A stretch of DNA of 64,000 nt, taken from NCBI GenBank assembly GCA_029945375.1, contig CM057059.1, forward strand, positions 3,224,001 to 3,288,000. The letters run 5' to 3'. The notes beneath the pieces are model-generated. The model was not told the DNA's origin. It did no database searches and saw nothing but the letters and a program-made list of their open reading frames with translations. Below are positions 12,178-24,832 of this stretch, in pieces. A program made the translations under genes and the position numbers. The stretch comes from Agaricus subrufescens. Lineage: Eukaryota > Basidiomycota > Agaricomycetes > Agaricales > Agaricaceae. The number at the start of each line of letters is the position of its first letter. The first letter of the stretch is position 1.

Positions 12178-13729
12178 TCATAGGAGTGGTACTAGTCTAT
12201 CATCCAACGAAACGCTCTCGGGTAATTCACCGCGTTCCTCGCGAATATGGTTAGTCTGGCCGTAGCCGTGCCGATAGCGAGTGTGAACTCGCTCACGCAG
12301 ATCAACAACTTGTATAACGTGTCGCATTTCGAGGGTCTGGTAATCCGAGGCTGCAAGAGGTTCGTGGCGGGTGATAAGCGCTTGCATACCCTCAGAAAAC
12401 CACGCCTGAATGCCTAGATCTTTAGCCAGTTGTAGTTTCGTTGTAGGCGTTCCAAAACCACATTGAGTCAGTTCGTTGACAGCTAAATCCTTGACTGCTG
12501 TCATCTCCCACCTCGATGCAAGTCGCAACACTGAAGCCCACTCCTCGGGGGTACGTGCGGACATAGTCTGAGATCTACATTGTATAAGTTGTCAGTTGTA
12601 ATTATACCAATATGATGGTGCTTACGGCGGGAAGAAGAAACGTAACAGATTCCTGAAATCAGTGGGGTTTATATCAGTCGAAAGTTTGCAGGGGTTTTCA
12701 TGATCATATTTGGTGAAGCCCGATTTTTCAAAGCGGCTCCTGAAGATAGGAGAGTGCTGCGAAAAAGGTCGATTTGATACTTTGTAGAAACGCTTGCCCA
12801 GCTAATTTGACAGCGCTCAAAAAATAGGTCCCCAGAGATTTATAAATAGTGAACTGACCTGAAATACTATGTCTTCGAAGTAAAATTCTCCGTCTCTTAT
12901 TGTATCACAATCGGCCGCTTGCACATCAGAGTCGTCGTATTCTGAGTGTGGGGCTGGACGAGGGCAATCGAACACGACCAAATTGAAATCCACAGGAATA
13001 GCACCACGTTCTTGCCTCAACTCCCATTGTGAGATGTCGGTGGAGCCGCCCCATCTCTGCGAGTCGTCCAAAACTGGGTAGCAGGCTTCCCGGATAGCTG
13101 CAATAGCAAGGAATGTATCCTGATCAAGATTGAGGTATTCCCATTCACCGAGGGGTTCGTTCCGTCGAATCAATCTCTCCAAAGCAGGCCGCCTCCACTG
13201 ATTAATCCCATATTCTTTGGCCAAGTACCACTTGTGAGCCGGATCATCCAAGAGATGCGAATGAAGCTGATCGACAACTTTGTCGCGGATGGTTTTCATG
13301 TCCCACTTCCGAGAAAGCTCAAGCAACGTAATCAAGTCCTTTTTGGAAACAATCGATTGTGGAGATCTGCCCCAAAAAACAATATTCTGAAAAAAGATAC
13401 CATTTCATAAGTTAAGAGACACACCTTTCGAGATTGAAGAGGAATCTGAGCAAGAAACGGAAAGATGTGGCAGCGATTTGCAGGAGCTTTATTGGTTTAG
13501 CGTCCACTGAGCCATCGCAGTCGCTGTCTGTGGGCTGGGGAATCTGAAGCATATCGCGGAATATAGTGGACTCTTGGGACAAGTATTCACGAGGTATTCT
13601 GAAAATTGTGTCCTCAACCTAAATTATCTATGAATCAGTGGCTGGTTTGATTAGTGGAAGTGATGGACATACCTGAAAGATCAGAGGTTCGATATAATAA
13701 TCTATATCGTTGTGTATTTCTGTAGACAT
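12178..13729 (-). CDS. Protein with two tandem BTB/POZ domains
   Basis: Five exons (13673-13729, 13425-13618, 12859-13366, 12626-12801, 12178-12574) sum to 443 residues in one frame. BTB 1 starts at the first intron (IFQ|VEDTIFRIPREYLSQ, then IKLLQIAATSFRFLLRFL) and is followed by a BACK-like helical part (LLELSRKWDMKTIRDKVV). The pattern then repeats: DIVFQ|LGKRFYKVSNRPFSQ, HSPIFRSRFEKSGF, DFRNLLRFFFPP, and VLRLASRWEMTAVKDLAV. An intron falls at the same point of both BTB domains, which argues for internal duplication. Such proteins are numerous in Agaricomycetes; BTB domains mediate dimerisation and often bind cullin-3, but the partner is unknown. A severed copy of the last exon lies at 7770-8330. 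Confidence 0.8.
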
Positions 13730-15701
13730 GATAATCGTCGGGGAGTGTAGAGGAATGTAGTAAGTAGAAATGGGCAAGGGTTGAGATCCGGTCTATAAAT
13801 GTGATTGGGTGTCGGTGTGCACCTGTTGGCCTCATGGCCCAGAAGTTTCCGTAGTAAAACGATGTTGATCTTCTTTCGAGGCCAGATATTTTCACAGCTT
13901 CTATGAGTTTCTATACTTCGAAACGAAAGGTATGCCAGAATAATCGAGAAGTTTCCCAGTTACCCGAATTATCGGTATCAACGCAGCTTCGGTTATCTGT
14001 GTTACTCCTGATTTCGAGAGGGTGATAAGACGCGTCGTACATCCACCGAAGGGAAAAGAAGCTGTCAGAATTGCCAAGAGGTTAGGTGCGGGGGCGTTGG
14101 GTGCACATGTTTTTCCCAATTACTGTCACTTTACGGAAGCATATAAACTATAAACTGATCACGCCGGGTTATGGTGTTTAGAAAGAACATACAGAAAAGT
14201 GAGTGTCATTGTTGGTCGAGGTTCAGAATCCTACTTGAATAACTTACTTTGATCCTCATCTCGTATTTTTCAGGCAGGATATTCTGAGGTGATTGACCTC
14301 ACGCGTTAGGGTTGGGCATGCCGCTTTTTTGAAGAATAGCATTCTCCCGTAAGACAGCGGCGTATCCGAGTCATCAGCTATGTTGCCACCTGACACCAGG
14401 CTGTACCCGTCATCTCGATGAGTAGATACTTCTATATACGACTTGATGCTGCCAGACCCACGGCCTGAAAGCAGTGTTAAACAAAAAGTCATACGCGTAT
14501 GGCTGATGATGTCTTAGGATGAAGATGCTGGTATGGATCAAGCCGGGCGACGCTAGTTACCTTTTTCAGTGATAATTCTGCACACTTCCCACATCTTTAC
14601 GAGACTCCGAACTCCGAAGTCGTTCGTCAAACCTTCCTGAAGTGAGGCTCAGGTCGCAAACGCATTTCAGAAATGACCACCTTTCCTGACGAAATGAAGC
14701 AATTCGCCGAAAGGGATCCTAAGCCAGGGAAGGTAGTGGTGGAGATGAGGGAGGGAGTAGTAAGTAGTAAGTACTACGTGTGCGAGTCTTTCAGTCTCAG
14801 GCTGGCCTAGCACTTAGCTCGCCTCACCCTGTGGCTACCATGACAATATGAACCCGAACGTTTCCAAAAAGTGTTTCGATTTTTCCACGAGAGTCTCACG
14901 AGAAACTCGGAAGCACAGTCCTTTGGCCTACTAAGTACTAGTGAACGAAAATCGTAAACGTAACATATAGTAAGGATCCTTGGCGGTTTAGCATAGGGCC
15001 ACGATCATGATTTAACGGGTATGAAAAAAAGGCCTCATCGACTCGGGGATTCCTCACAATGTCCGACTGTAATGTACTGAGGACTGTGCAAAAGGAGCGC
15101 TGAGTTGAAGATCACTTACAGCGTAAACAGTGTCTTTCACCACATGAGAGGAGATTAACTAAGTCCTTACCTTAGGACCAGGAGAGTAATTAGTGCTGGG
15201 CAAGGTTCCGTATTCAAGTAGTGTACTTGAAAAATGCCTTAAAATTCAACCGGTAACCCCCCATCCAATCAGGTACTTAGTTAAAAAATTCTGAGCTACT
15301 CGAAGGTTGTCAGACTCCATATCTCCGTATTTTCTCCAGTCAGCCAGTATTTTTGCTGGCGGTGACTCTGGACCCTGGAGATCCAGATGATCAATTACGG
15401 ATGTGTAAACCTTTTTCAGCCTTTACCTTAACTGTAATCTATTCTTCCACGATGTCAAGCTTAGTTCCGAACAATTAAACTCGAGCGCCGTAATACCTCG
15501 CGATGCCAGAACCAACAAAAGGGTCCCCATGCCTTCGGTCGATATAAAATAAAAATGAAGCCCAAATTAGCTGTTCGGTCTACCGCACTTTTATGGCGAT
15601 CACGCTCCATCCCCCTCTCATAAAACCGTTGACAAGGTAGCGGAAGCTTCTCTTACAGAGCCCCTCTCAGCAGCCCTCTAGATATATCAACTCAGCTACC
15701 C
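13730..15701. other. Long interval without supported genes
   Basis: Only short open frames without splice-consistent partners or recognised motifs occur on either strand. I see no RNA gene, inverted repeat or array that I can support. Confidence 0.45.
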
Positions 15702-15856
15702 TTGGGTGCCTCGTTTCTTTCTTGCCCTCGTACCCTATTCGCTTTCCTCTCCCAAGTGCCTCAATTTGTTCATCTCCTGGCGCTGTCGTGCACGATACTT
15801 ATGGTGAGGCATATCTTACTTGTAATGACCTTGATTCAGATGCTGATTCTACATAG

Positions 15857-16486
15857 TCTGTGTCTTCGCAATCCTCCAACGGAATATTTTCGGCTCTGGG
15901 CTGGTCCGCAGTGGTCGATGACGCTCCCCCCGACTCATACAAACAGACGGTCCCCGTGGACATCAATCGAGCTGATAGTGTCTTTAGCCTCATGGAGTCC
16001 GATATATATTGGGACCTCGTGGTTGATAGAATGGCGCTGGAGATAGGGTTCGATGTTGAATGCCTAGATGGACTTGATGATGTGCTCCTACTATCCCCGG
16101 TCGATGCATTCGCCACCGTGTGTTGGGATAATGTCATCAAGCCAACCCCAAAACCACAACGGCAGCCGCTATCCCGATCTCGATCTGAACGAAAGTCCAC
16201 GGTACCTTTCCCCCGTCGCAGGCCACCTTGCTTGGCCATTGTGAAGGAAACGGCCTCGGTGGAGTCAGGGTACGAGTCGGGATGTGACGAGTTGCGGACA
16301 TTGAAGGACGAAGTTACGCCACTACAGTCACCCCTTTCGTCTATATTTCCATCCCCTTTACCTTCGCCCTACGACACGAAGTTTCATCTTTACCATCAAC
16401 CAACTGTTGAGCCCATAAAATTGGTAAGGCGCCTGCTTCATAGCACTGGTAGAACGACACTCATTTGCTGTTCAGATCAAATATAG
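15857..16486 (+). CDS. Orphan protein, 5' end uncertain
   Basis: I do not recognise this protein. The open frame of about 209 codons runs from just after the stop TAG at 15854-15856 to TAG at 16484-16486. That TAG could itself be an intron acceptor (...CTACATAG), so a 5' exon is likely, because the first in-frame ATG is only at 15992. Visible parts are an acidic N-terminal half (DGLDDVLLLSPVDAF), a basic Ser/Arg/Pro stretch (LSRSRSERKSTVPFPRRR) and a proline/serine-rich segment (LQSPLSSIFPSPLPSPYD). No membrane segment or enzyme motif is visible. A 146-codon antisense frame overlaps it and is the less likely coding strand. Confidence 0.4.
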   Translation, partial: SVSSQSSNGIFSALGWSAVVDDAPPDSYKQTVPVDINRADSVFSLMESDIYWDLVVDRMALEIGFDVECLDGLDDVLLLSPVDAFATVCWDNVIKPTPKPQRQPLSRSRSERKSTVPFPRRRPPCLAIVKETASVESGYESGCDELRTLKDEVTPLQSPLSSIFPSPLPSPYDTKFHLYHQPTVEPIKLVRRLLHSTGRTTLICCSDQI

Positions 16487-19161
16487 CCTCCTTCCATACG
16501 AGATAAACACTTCTTTCATCATTTTCGAACCGCAGCACACTATCAACTACTACGAGGATGGCTTTGGGCTTTCCTCCCTGAACGCTGAACAACGAAAAGC
16601 GACGACCGTTAATCGGATAGCCGCGTTTTGCGCGAACTTACCGAACCGTCTCTTACGATCATCTTCGCAGTGAAAATACCACTTGGGGTTCACGCTTCAT
16701 TTTGGTACTTCACCAATATCCATGGACTACGAATTGATTGACTCTGAACGAAGACAGAACACTCTCCTTGAAATCGTACAATATTCTGCACCATTATCAT
16801 TATTGTCACTTAGTTCATCCCATATGTATCCACCCTATCCCTCGCGCTCTTCTTGTATCAATGTATTCTACCTAGTGTAGCCACAACAATAATTCTAGCT
16901 ATACGCACCCTGTCATTACATATGAACCTATATTCATCTTCTCGCCTCGTGTCCCCGTACAATTCAGCCGATGGCCGAACGAACCTTCGCAAAGTGGTCT
17001 TCTCGGCCCTTTAGACAATCCGCGGATTACATCGAGATCCAATAAACCCACAATGACATAAACATAAAAAAACCCAAACAATATCGTTCGAGAACCTAGA
17101 AGCCATAGATAGTTTCGAAAGCTCTGTCGCCCCCGCAACAAAACATCTTTCAGCCCTGTGTCCAAATCTCTGCCAACGCCACAACACCGGTGCTCCGATC
17201 CTGAAAGCGTGACATATATGATTGGACAACCGCTTTCACATTCATTGTCACTGATAGGCGCGAACTGAAAAGAAAGACACGATTTTCCATGGTGAATTAA
17301 TTTGAAATTTTCACAAAAGAAGGCTCGCGATTTCTTTCTTTTTGTGGTTAGTTGAGATGACTCAGATGAAAAGAACATCTAATTTTGTTTTATTCGGTAT
17401 TTTGTTTTTGTTTTGTTCTCAAAACACAAAAGTCATCCCGTTCAGGTTCATCTCTAGTCGGTGACAAGTCAAACTGCTGTGAAGAAACAAGTAGTACCTG
17501 ACAAGTGACATGCACAATCCCGTGTCACTTTTCAGGTACTTAGTTAGCCTGAAGGCATCAATCCGTTTCGGGGTTTAGATTTGTCAACCATAGGGTAAGC
17601 ACTAAGGATGCCTGTGGCGTAGGTCAGGGTACATGTGAATTCGGTGGAGCTACATATGATCGTGCCCAACCTAATTGATGATGAATGATAAATTAATATC
17701 GTTATATACTCCGGCACACCCTCAACACACTTGATGAAATCATTGGAAATTAAGACTTGAGGACTCTGTGGGCGAGCGAACATGTTCATTTGTTATGCTG
17801 AGAGAACGCGGGAGCTACCTGCCGGTGGGCGCGCGCCGCTGCATGTCACGCCAGTCCATTATTACCGGTGGTGTCAGTGTCAACCACTAGTCCCCGGCCG
17901 GGATCAGTTGCCTTCAAAATTGATGTATGAAGTATAATTAACCTGTAGATGTGGTCACCGTGACTGCTCAAGTTTGGCCCGGAAGCCGGAGAACATCGGT
18001 CCAGGGTTTCTTTTAACTACGATACGGGGACTCAGCTAGGGTAAGATACGATTTGAAGCTAGCTTAGGACGTTGCTAAGAGGTTAGTGAACAATGACATC
18101 ACAGTTCGTAGTTACTCCTGAGCTGTGATAGTATGTTCCTAACACATGACCCTGTACATACTACAGCTCCTCCTCCTTCAGCCGCAAGACAAGTGCAGAA
18201 CAAGTCATGTCAGTCTTCCTTTAGTACATCCGATGAGGTAGAATAAAATTCATATTTTTCCCGCTTAAAAATAAACCCGATCGCAGCCTCACAGATCCCG
18301 AACAGTCTTCTCTGAGAACATGTCTAATTTTAAAAATTAAACCACGTTTCTACAGAAGAACTGTCTGTCATGGGTAGGCTTAGTCTTCTAGCTTGGCCTA
18401 TCAAAAGATACACCACGGGGCCCGTTGACGGGGCATTTTCCACCGGCGAGCCCGATACAGTCTTAAGATCGCAACTTGACCGTAACCCAAATTGACAACT
18501 CTGTGAACTATAACTCTAAGTGCCCAACTAAGCCGAGTCAACAAGTAAGTATGAGAAATTACGAAAATATTTAGCTTGATTTCCAAACGCCGCGAGAGCT
18601 ACTATCGGACATATAGGAGCTATATCGGCTGTTCATGAGCCATGTCATGAAGAAGAATTATATAATAACGTTAGCGATAAGTAGGACATCTCTATACTTA
18701 AAACCGCACTATGTCTTCTTTCACTGATTAGTGGTCTATATACAAATGGTAGCGAAGGAATTAGTAACATGTAGGCATGGAAAATTTTTTCAATGGATAA
18801 GTCATACTTGATCAAGGTTCTAAGGTAAGAAGACTTAGGTTTAATTACAAAAATTCACCGCTCATAAAACAGGCCACGAGTCATCTGTATCGGCATTATG
18901 CGGCGTATAAGAGCATTTATAATCCAGAGTAAGACACACCCGAGGAAGTTTTGAACAAATCAGTGGTGCATTGGTGCTGCTGACAGCTGCATTCTGTCTG
19001 ATAACATTCCCCTGATCCGTTCAACTTCGTTCAAAATATCGCCGAACTGAAAAAGATGAATGTAAAGACCGGGTATCCAAGCCACTGAGAAAAAGCAAAA
19101 ATGAAGGAAACCCAAAGGCCAATTTGTCGAGTACCAAACATGAATTCCATTCCGCCAGTTC
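16487..19161. other. Gene-poor interval
   Basis: About 2.7 kb in which I find no supported gene. Several minus-strand frames of 60-160 codons (for example 16899-17378) have low-complexity or unlikely composition and no motifs. The last few hundred bases are the 3' flank of KRI1. Confidence 0.4.
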
Positions 19162-21897
19162 TTACTCTGACACGTCCTCTCCACCCTTCTTATGCTTACG
19201 CCGCCTCTTCTTCTTCGGTTTCCCATCATCAAGCTTCTTTCCCGTATCCTCCGACTTCTCTTTCCCTCGTCGCTGCTTCTTTTGTTCCTGGGCAACCAAA
19301 TCGACAGCACCTGAAGCAGATTCCACACTCACGCCTTTGCCTCCCTCAAAGTCCTCACGTTTCCGTTTACGCCCAGATTCTTTTTCTTTAGATTTCATCG
19401 AAGTCGATTTTTGGATGTCCGCGCTACCACCATATGATTTGTGTCCCTCGGGCTTCGATGTGCCATCTCGACTGGTAGGGTCCCCATCATTGTCGTCCCC
19501 GTGTTCGCCTATGCTAGCGACCGCAGCCCTAGCTTTCATGCGCTCCTTCTTTCCTTTTCTTTTCTTGGGTTTTCCCTCCTCCCCGGCTTGCCATCTCTGT
19601 TCATATCCATCATTATTACCTTTTTCACTACCCTTAACTAACCATCCACCAGTTTTTTCTCGCTCCTTCAAGGTAGCCTGTAGCTCACGAAGTTTTTGTT
19701 GTCTTGCCGTATCCCACTTTCGAGCATCGTTTTTGTAAGGAGCATAGCGTTTAATACTCATGAACTCGTTGAGCTCTTTATCCGTTGCGTAAAGAACTTC
19801 TGTAGGAGACAAAGCATACGTTTGTTTCGCAACTGGGACATAATTGAATCTCGTTGGAATGTCACCGACCTGGAATTTAGAAATGAGAACCGAAAATCTC
19901 AATAAAGAATGAATATCACATACCATGTCGTTGAAGTCGAGATTGTAGATTTCTTCCATGTATTCATCCCATTTACGTTTCCGCATTTCCTCAGTTCCAT
20001 CCCATTCCTCCTCCTCTGCTTCATGAGGTTGAACATCTGCGTCCATAGCATCTACGTCAACTCCCGCATCCTGAGATTCTACCCCGTCCTTTTTCTTCTT
20101 TTTCTTTTTCTTCTTCTTCTTGTCTTTCTTTGACGAGCTGGGGTTTGGTTCAGCATCATCGTCTGGTACATAGATATCTGTGATATCAATGTCATCTTCC
20201 CAAACAGGTTTCCCTTCTTCGTCAACTTGACCTTCATCTTCCCAGCGCTCGCCTGCATCATACTCATCGTGTCCACCATAAAGCCCAGCCATTTGTTGAT
20301 CGTGTTTTTCTGGATCCCAATCACCTTCTAGATCCAGTTCCTTCAACGCATCATCCACTTCCATACCCTCATCATTACCACCACCATTTTCTGCATCCCA
20401 ACCCCCCTCCATGGAGTTTTTGTTGCTCGACTTTATTAGTCCACCCTCGATCCCAACTTTTTCAAGTTTTCTCCTGATTTCTCTCATTTTAAGCGCTTTC
20501 AGCCTCCTCACTTCTTCCTTCTTCTTGTCCAAGTCTTCTTGTTTTCTGGATTTTTTCCGTTCCCTAGCCTCTTTACGTTTGGTGTCCTCTCGACGTACGA
20601 GGGTTGATATTGTACGCGGATAGGAGGGTATAACGGAAGAACCAGGTTCCTCGAAACGGTGATTGTAGGAGGATTCGAAATGGTCTATGAGAGAGTCGAA
20701 GGATGAGTTGGATTGGTTGTCATCGTCGTCAAGAGCGGTAGGCCCTTCTGAGTCGGAATGAGAGACGTGATTCCGTTTTGAAGATTTCTTTTTGGATGTG
20801 ATTTCACTGTATGTCGGTATGTGATTTTTGGATTTGTCAATCCAACCGCGGTTAAGGATATAACTAGGTGTTGGTAATGTAGGCTGTGAGTATTTGAATT
20901 GTTAAGAAGCGATTGCGATGCTGTACCTCATAAGAAACTCCTGGTCCTCGTCCTCTTTTGTTGCCCGTTTCTTCTTCGTCGATTTATCATCTTTGCTGGC
21001 CTTCTTTTTCTTCTTCTTACCAGCATCCTCGTCAACCCCATCTCGTTCTTGTACAATATCCTCTTCCTCGATACCGATTATTTCGTTCAAGTCACCGACC
21101 TCACGTTCTAAGAACGCGCGATACTCTTTTTCTTCCTCTTCACGTTCATCTTTCGTCTTTTCCCTCAAGACGAGCAGGTCCTCATCGTCATCAGCATCAT
21201 CAACATTATGAGCTTCATCATTGATGCCGGTATGGAAAGCAGATATGGTCTCTTTACGCAAAGCTGCTTGTTCTTGAACGTGTGTGAGGGGTTCCGGTGA
21301 AGGTGACCGTGAAGGGTTGAGTTGGGCTTCAAGAGCTACTTGACGCATCGTCACTGGTTTAGCCTGTAGTTTCGCTGCAGTTGAGTAACGCCTGGTATGA
21401 TGCGTAGTACGAGAAGAGGGCACACAGTATCCTTTTTATTTTTGCTTGGGGCTGTAAACGGCGTCTTTGCAGCGAGCTTTTCCTGCTCCTCTAAAATTTA
21501 TCAATATTCGTCTTGATGTCAAGAGAAATGGAAGCAAAATGCACCCCCAAAGATGTTTTTGCCGGATTCGTAGATCGAAGGATCCTTTCGTTTGATACGC
21601 GCCAGTGTTCGAAAGATGGCAGCATCCACAGCCAAAGTCAACTCTTCGCCATCTTCGTCTTCGGTTTCATCCGACTCTGAGTCCGAGTCTTCATTTTCTA
21701 GATCGGACTCCGAGATATCTGAACCCAATTTTTCTTTGACTAAAGGAAGAACGGTGAGGGATTATGTAAGGAGAATGGGGGGAAGACGCACGCCTGTCGA
21801 GTTCCTCGCGCTCTTTTCTGTACTGAAAGGCCTTCGCGTAGTGTTCGTTGACTGTTATCTGGTGGAGGCCATCGTTGTCGTCCGAGTCGGACAACAT
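19162..21897 (-). CDS. KRI1: KRI1-family ribosome biogenesis factor
   Basis: A nucleolar protein needed for 40S ribosome synthesis in yeast, where Kri1 binds the H/ACA/U3-linked factor Krr1. The N-terminus starts at 21897 (MLSDSDDNDGLHQITVNEHY), and exon 2 continues KEKLGSDISESDLENEDSD and IFRTLARIKRKDPSIYE, the Kri1 N-terminal signature. Central parts are acidic, with LREKTKDEREEEEKEYRAF, then KKEEVRRLKALKMREIRRKL. The conserved C-terminal domain is EYMEEIYNLDFNDM|VGDIPTRFNYVPV, ATDKELNEFMSIKRYAPY, and the tail is lysine-rich (KPKKKRRRKHKKGG). I see about six exons; one intron near 19870-19920 keeps an open frame if read through. The nearest gene upstream is divergent, starting about 130 bp away. 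Confidence 0.9.
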
Positions 21898-22024
21898 GTT
21901 CAGCAGAAAGCCGATAATATTGATGCGAAAATGGAATCGGGAGCCACGTGACAGAGTTCGGATCAAGGATGCAGTGATGGAGTGATGGCATCAATTGGAT
22001 TCGGTTTCCTGCTGTACTGGAGAC

Positions 22025-22598
22025 ATGCTGCCAATATTTTCTAGGCCGTCTCCTCCCACAGCCCCACATCCCACAAAAAATTCTTTCCGCATGGCCTGCA
22101 GCTCCTCTGTCGCTCGCTCCGACATCGCCATCGTCGACTCTCATAAACCTTCCTCTCCTATGGCCTCCTACGCTCAACAGTCGCATATCGAGTTTCTCGA
22201 CATGACAAATTCCTCAGACAATTTTACCCACCACATTTATGAACGCGCACGACCACTCCCTCCCTCCTCGACGAACCCGTCCCGCCGCGCCACGCTCAGA
22301 CTGTTCATTGTATTTTTCATCACCTTTGCAAGCGCTACACTCTTACAGGCCGTTGGTTACCTCTTGATTGTGCACTGGAGATCGCCATCCCCTTTGTATG
22401 TAGAAAGTCAACCTCCCCTACCTATTGTGAGTTGTTCGATGCGTAGTCATTATTGCTTGTGTCCTTACGTACATCCCCCTGCAGGTCGTAAGACCGAGCA
22501 TCGGCCTTATAGAGCCGTACGTTGCACGCTCACCACGACACCGCCACACCATTGCCCCGTCCGCCACATCTACACCTTTCGCCCTGGCCGTTCGGTGA
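22025..22598 (+). CDS. Small single-pass membrane protein
   Basis: Two exons (22025-22426 and 22485-22598) give 171 residues. The intron opens GTGAGT and ends CTGCAG, and the frame is kept. A Ser/Pro-rich N-terminal region is followed by one clear transmembrane segment (LFIVFFITFASATLLQAVGY) and a basic, Ser/Pro-rich tail ending ALAVR. Start 22025 is the first ATG; 22091 (MACSSSVARSD) is an alternative. Function is unknown. It is the first of four small one-helix genes on the same strand up to 26128 and is divergent from KRI1. Confidence 0.55.
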
Positions 22599-23393
22599 AT
22601 TTCAAAAAACAGCCCAAACGTCATTTACTGCGACACTGCTGGGTGTGGAGACAATTGCTCATCGCTTGCTCATCATTCTCATTTTAGGCCAAAACGTTGG
22701 CTATTTTTGAAGCTCACTTACCCGACAACTAGTGCCAGCATCGCCTTGACTATTCCACCCCCAGGTCCGATATACCCTTCAGTGCTCTCAGTGCATGGTG
22801 TAACCCCTATTTTTGACTCGATATCCACCTCTGGGTTTACATTCATCCCGCTTCGTGTTAATCACTGCAGTCCCGTTTGTACCATCGCGCCTATAGCCAC
22901 TGGAATCATTGTACTTTTTATCTATACCCTTCGACTTCAACACTCTCACCTTTCTGTATCGAAATTCATGGACTCTGTAATTTCAGATTGATCTCCGAAA
23001 CTTGACACTTGACAAAGTTCTTTAGTCAAACTGGCAAGTAAACACTCCGTCACTCCACTCCGATGAACTTAGGCCCTGCCCTCAAGAACACCTACTTTTT
23101 CCCCCTTCGACTATACGGGATGTAAAGACGGCGTTGTCCAATGATCAGGTGTTCAACCTCCGAGTCTAACCGAACTAACGCCACCCACTACCATTACAGT
23201 ACTCCTCTTGGTAACCCGCTGTCTGATTGAACCCTGTCCAAGTATGCTGGTCTAGGTCTGATGTCTGTGACAAGTAAATCCCTGGATGATAATCGTGAGT
23301 GTTTTTAATCACGTTCGTGTGGTGTCTCGGAGTTAACTTCCCTCTTGTCGTCTAACTTTCACCATCATCATTATCACCATAACTCCAGTATAG
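22599..23393. other. Intergenic
   Basis: No supported gene. A 94-codon frame at 22707-22991 has a hydrophobic stretch but no splice or family support. Confidence 0.4.
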
Positions 23394-23777
23394 ATGACAG
23401 ACATGCAGATTCACAATAACTCACCGCCGAATCATCCATACAACGACCCTCATGATCTTCCACGACTGCCAACTCGTCAAGATTACCATTCCAGCCATCA
23501 TCACCACCACCATTGCTATCACTATCACCACACCTATCACACGCATCATCATAATGACTATTGTCATCAACAAACCTCATATACTCCTTCACACATCATG
23601 CTATCGTCGTCGCCAACCGTACATACCCCACTCATCCGGCTCACGCGATCACAGGTTGATCATAATGAAGGAGAAGGATTTCCTTGGCTGGCTTATTGTA
23701 TGACTGCTGGTGTCTTCTCTGTTTCTTTGCTCTTTTTATGGTATTATGTTGTTAGTGAACCTAGGTACATGGCATGA
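23394..23777 (+). CDS. His-rich small membrane protein
   Basis: A single-exon frame of 127 residues starting at ATG 23394. The N-terminal half is rich in His, Tyr and Pro (HSSHHHHHHCYHYHHTYH, then THHHNDYCHQQTSY), interrupted by two Cys. A single transmembrane helix follows (WLAYCMTAGVFSVSLLFLWY), with a short tail VVSEPRYMA. His clusters suggest metal binding, but this is inference. Layout (extended His/Pro N-terminus, one C-terminal helix) matches the next gene at 24371, suggesting paralogy or shared function. Confidence 0.55.
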   Translation: MTDMQIHNNSPPNHPYNDPHDLPRLPTRQDYHSSHHHHHHCYHYHHTYHTHHHNDYCHQQTSYTPSHIMLSSSPTVHTPLIRLTRSQVDHNEGEGFPWLAYCMTAGVFSVSLLFLWYYVVSEPRYMA

Positions 23778-24370
23778 ATTTGTTTGTATAGGAGGTCTGA
23801 AAGTTGTAGGATTTCGATTATGTCGTCTTGGTTTATCTCCTAAATCGCGTCATCAGAACCGAGGCCGGCTATCGCCTCGCAATTTGAGCAACGCCACACC
23901 ATGTGAGTCTATCTGAATTCACAAACAAATGTTCAAGTAGCGATTCGCAACTTGTGTAATGTCGTGTAATATATTTTGTGCACTCAATATCCCGTTGTAA
24001 GTACTAAACGGTGGTTACTGCGTATACTGCCGACTGGGCGTTATTAAACCACTTGGGCAAAGGCGTACATATATGCGTCCCTTCCGACTTATCTCGTGCC
24101 TCGTGCCCCATACGGCATTTACGGTACATTCCCTAACACGTTTTATCTCCCCTTGATTAAAGCAGTACACGCTAGATTGTTATTAATATCGAAAGTAACT
24201 TACCGACGACACTATACCTGGTAAAGTGTCACATTGCCTCATGCCACTATAACCAGAACACACTTCCTCCTTCTTCACATCCGCTCCCTCCCGCGTCCTT
24301 AACTACCTCTCACTCTGCGACAGAGGGACTGCTGAAGTACCTTGAACTAGGAGGGCACCAGAGGATAACT

Positions 24371-24832
24371 ATGCACCAACACCATCATGATACCACCGGC
24401 TTTACTCAGCCCGCTTTCGAGAACACACCCCTGACAAGTCATGCTGCACCACCCTCGTATACCGATATCGAAGCCTCGGTATCATATTCACATGATACTC
24501 ACCATTCTCTTATCGACTATCATCATCATGACCACCATCACGGTCACCACCCTCATGGCCCTCATGACCACCACCACCACCATCACCATCACCACCACGA
24601 CCATGACCCGGATACCCATCATCAATACCCCAATTTCCCCCCACTCATAGTCTCTCGAACTCCCCTCCCTATCACGCACTACCGACCATTCCCGTCTCAA
24701 GACGCTGGATATCACTCACACCAACCGGATATAGGTGTAGGAGAACATATATTGAAGATGATGATTTGTATTTTTATCGTTTACTTGTTGGTTATTTTGA
24801 TGTACTTGGCTGTGACGCGTGGTCTGCAATAA
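24371..24832 (+). CDS. His-rich small membrane protein with PPxY motif
   Basis: A 153-residue single-exon frame. It starts MHQHHHDTTGFTQPAF and contains a PPxY motif (AAPPSYTDIE), the ligand for WW domains of Rsp5/NEDD4 ubiquitin ligases. A very His-rich block follows (HHHDHHHGHHPHGPHDHH and a further run of ten His), then a Pro-rich part, and a C-terminal helix (MMICIFIVYLLVILMYLAV) with a five-residue tail. The His run comes from a repetitive CAC/CAT stretch that also opens a Met/Val/Thr-rich antisense frame, which is a shadow. Possible roles are a membrane adaptor for ubiquitin ligase or metal sensing; neither is shown. Confidence 0.6.
   Translation: MHQHHHDTTGFTQPAFENTPLTSHAAPPSYTDIEASVSYSHDTHHSLIDYHHHDHHHGHHPHGPHDHHHHHHHHHHDHDPDTHHQYPNFPPLIVSRTPLPITHYRPFPSQDAGYHSHQPDIGVGEHILKMMICIFIVYLLVILMYLAVTRGLQ

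Noticed and set aside
16899..17378. 159-codon minus-strand frame
   Set aside because: No motif, no splice continuity, low-complexity composition; likely chance.
19124..19738. 204-codon plus-strand Ser/Phe-rich frame
   Set aside because: Antisense shadow of the Lys/Glu-rich KRI1 C-terminus.
24488..24715. Met/Val-rich minus-strand frame
   Set aside because: Antisense of the His-run of the gene at 24371.
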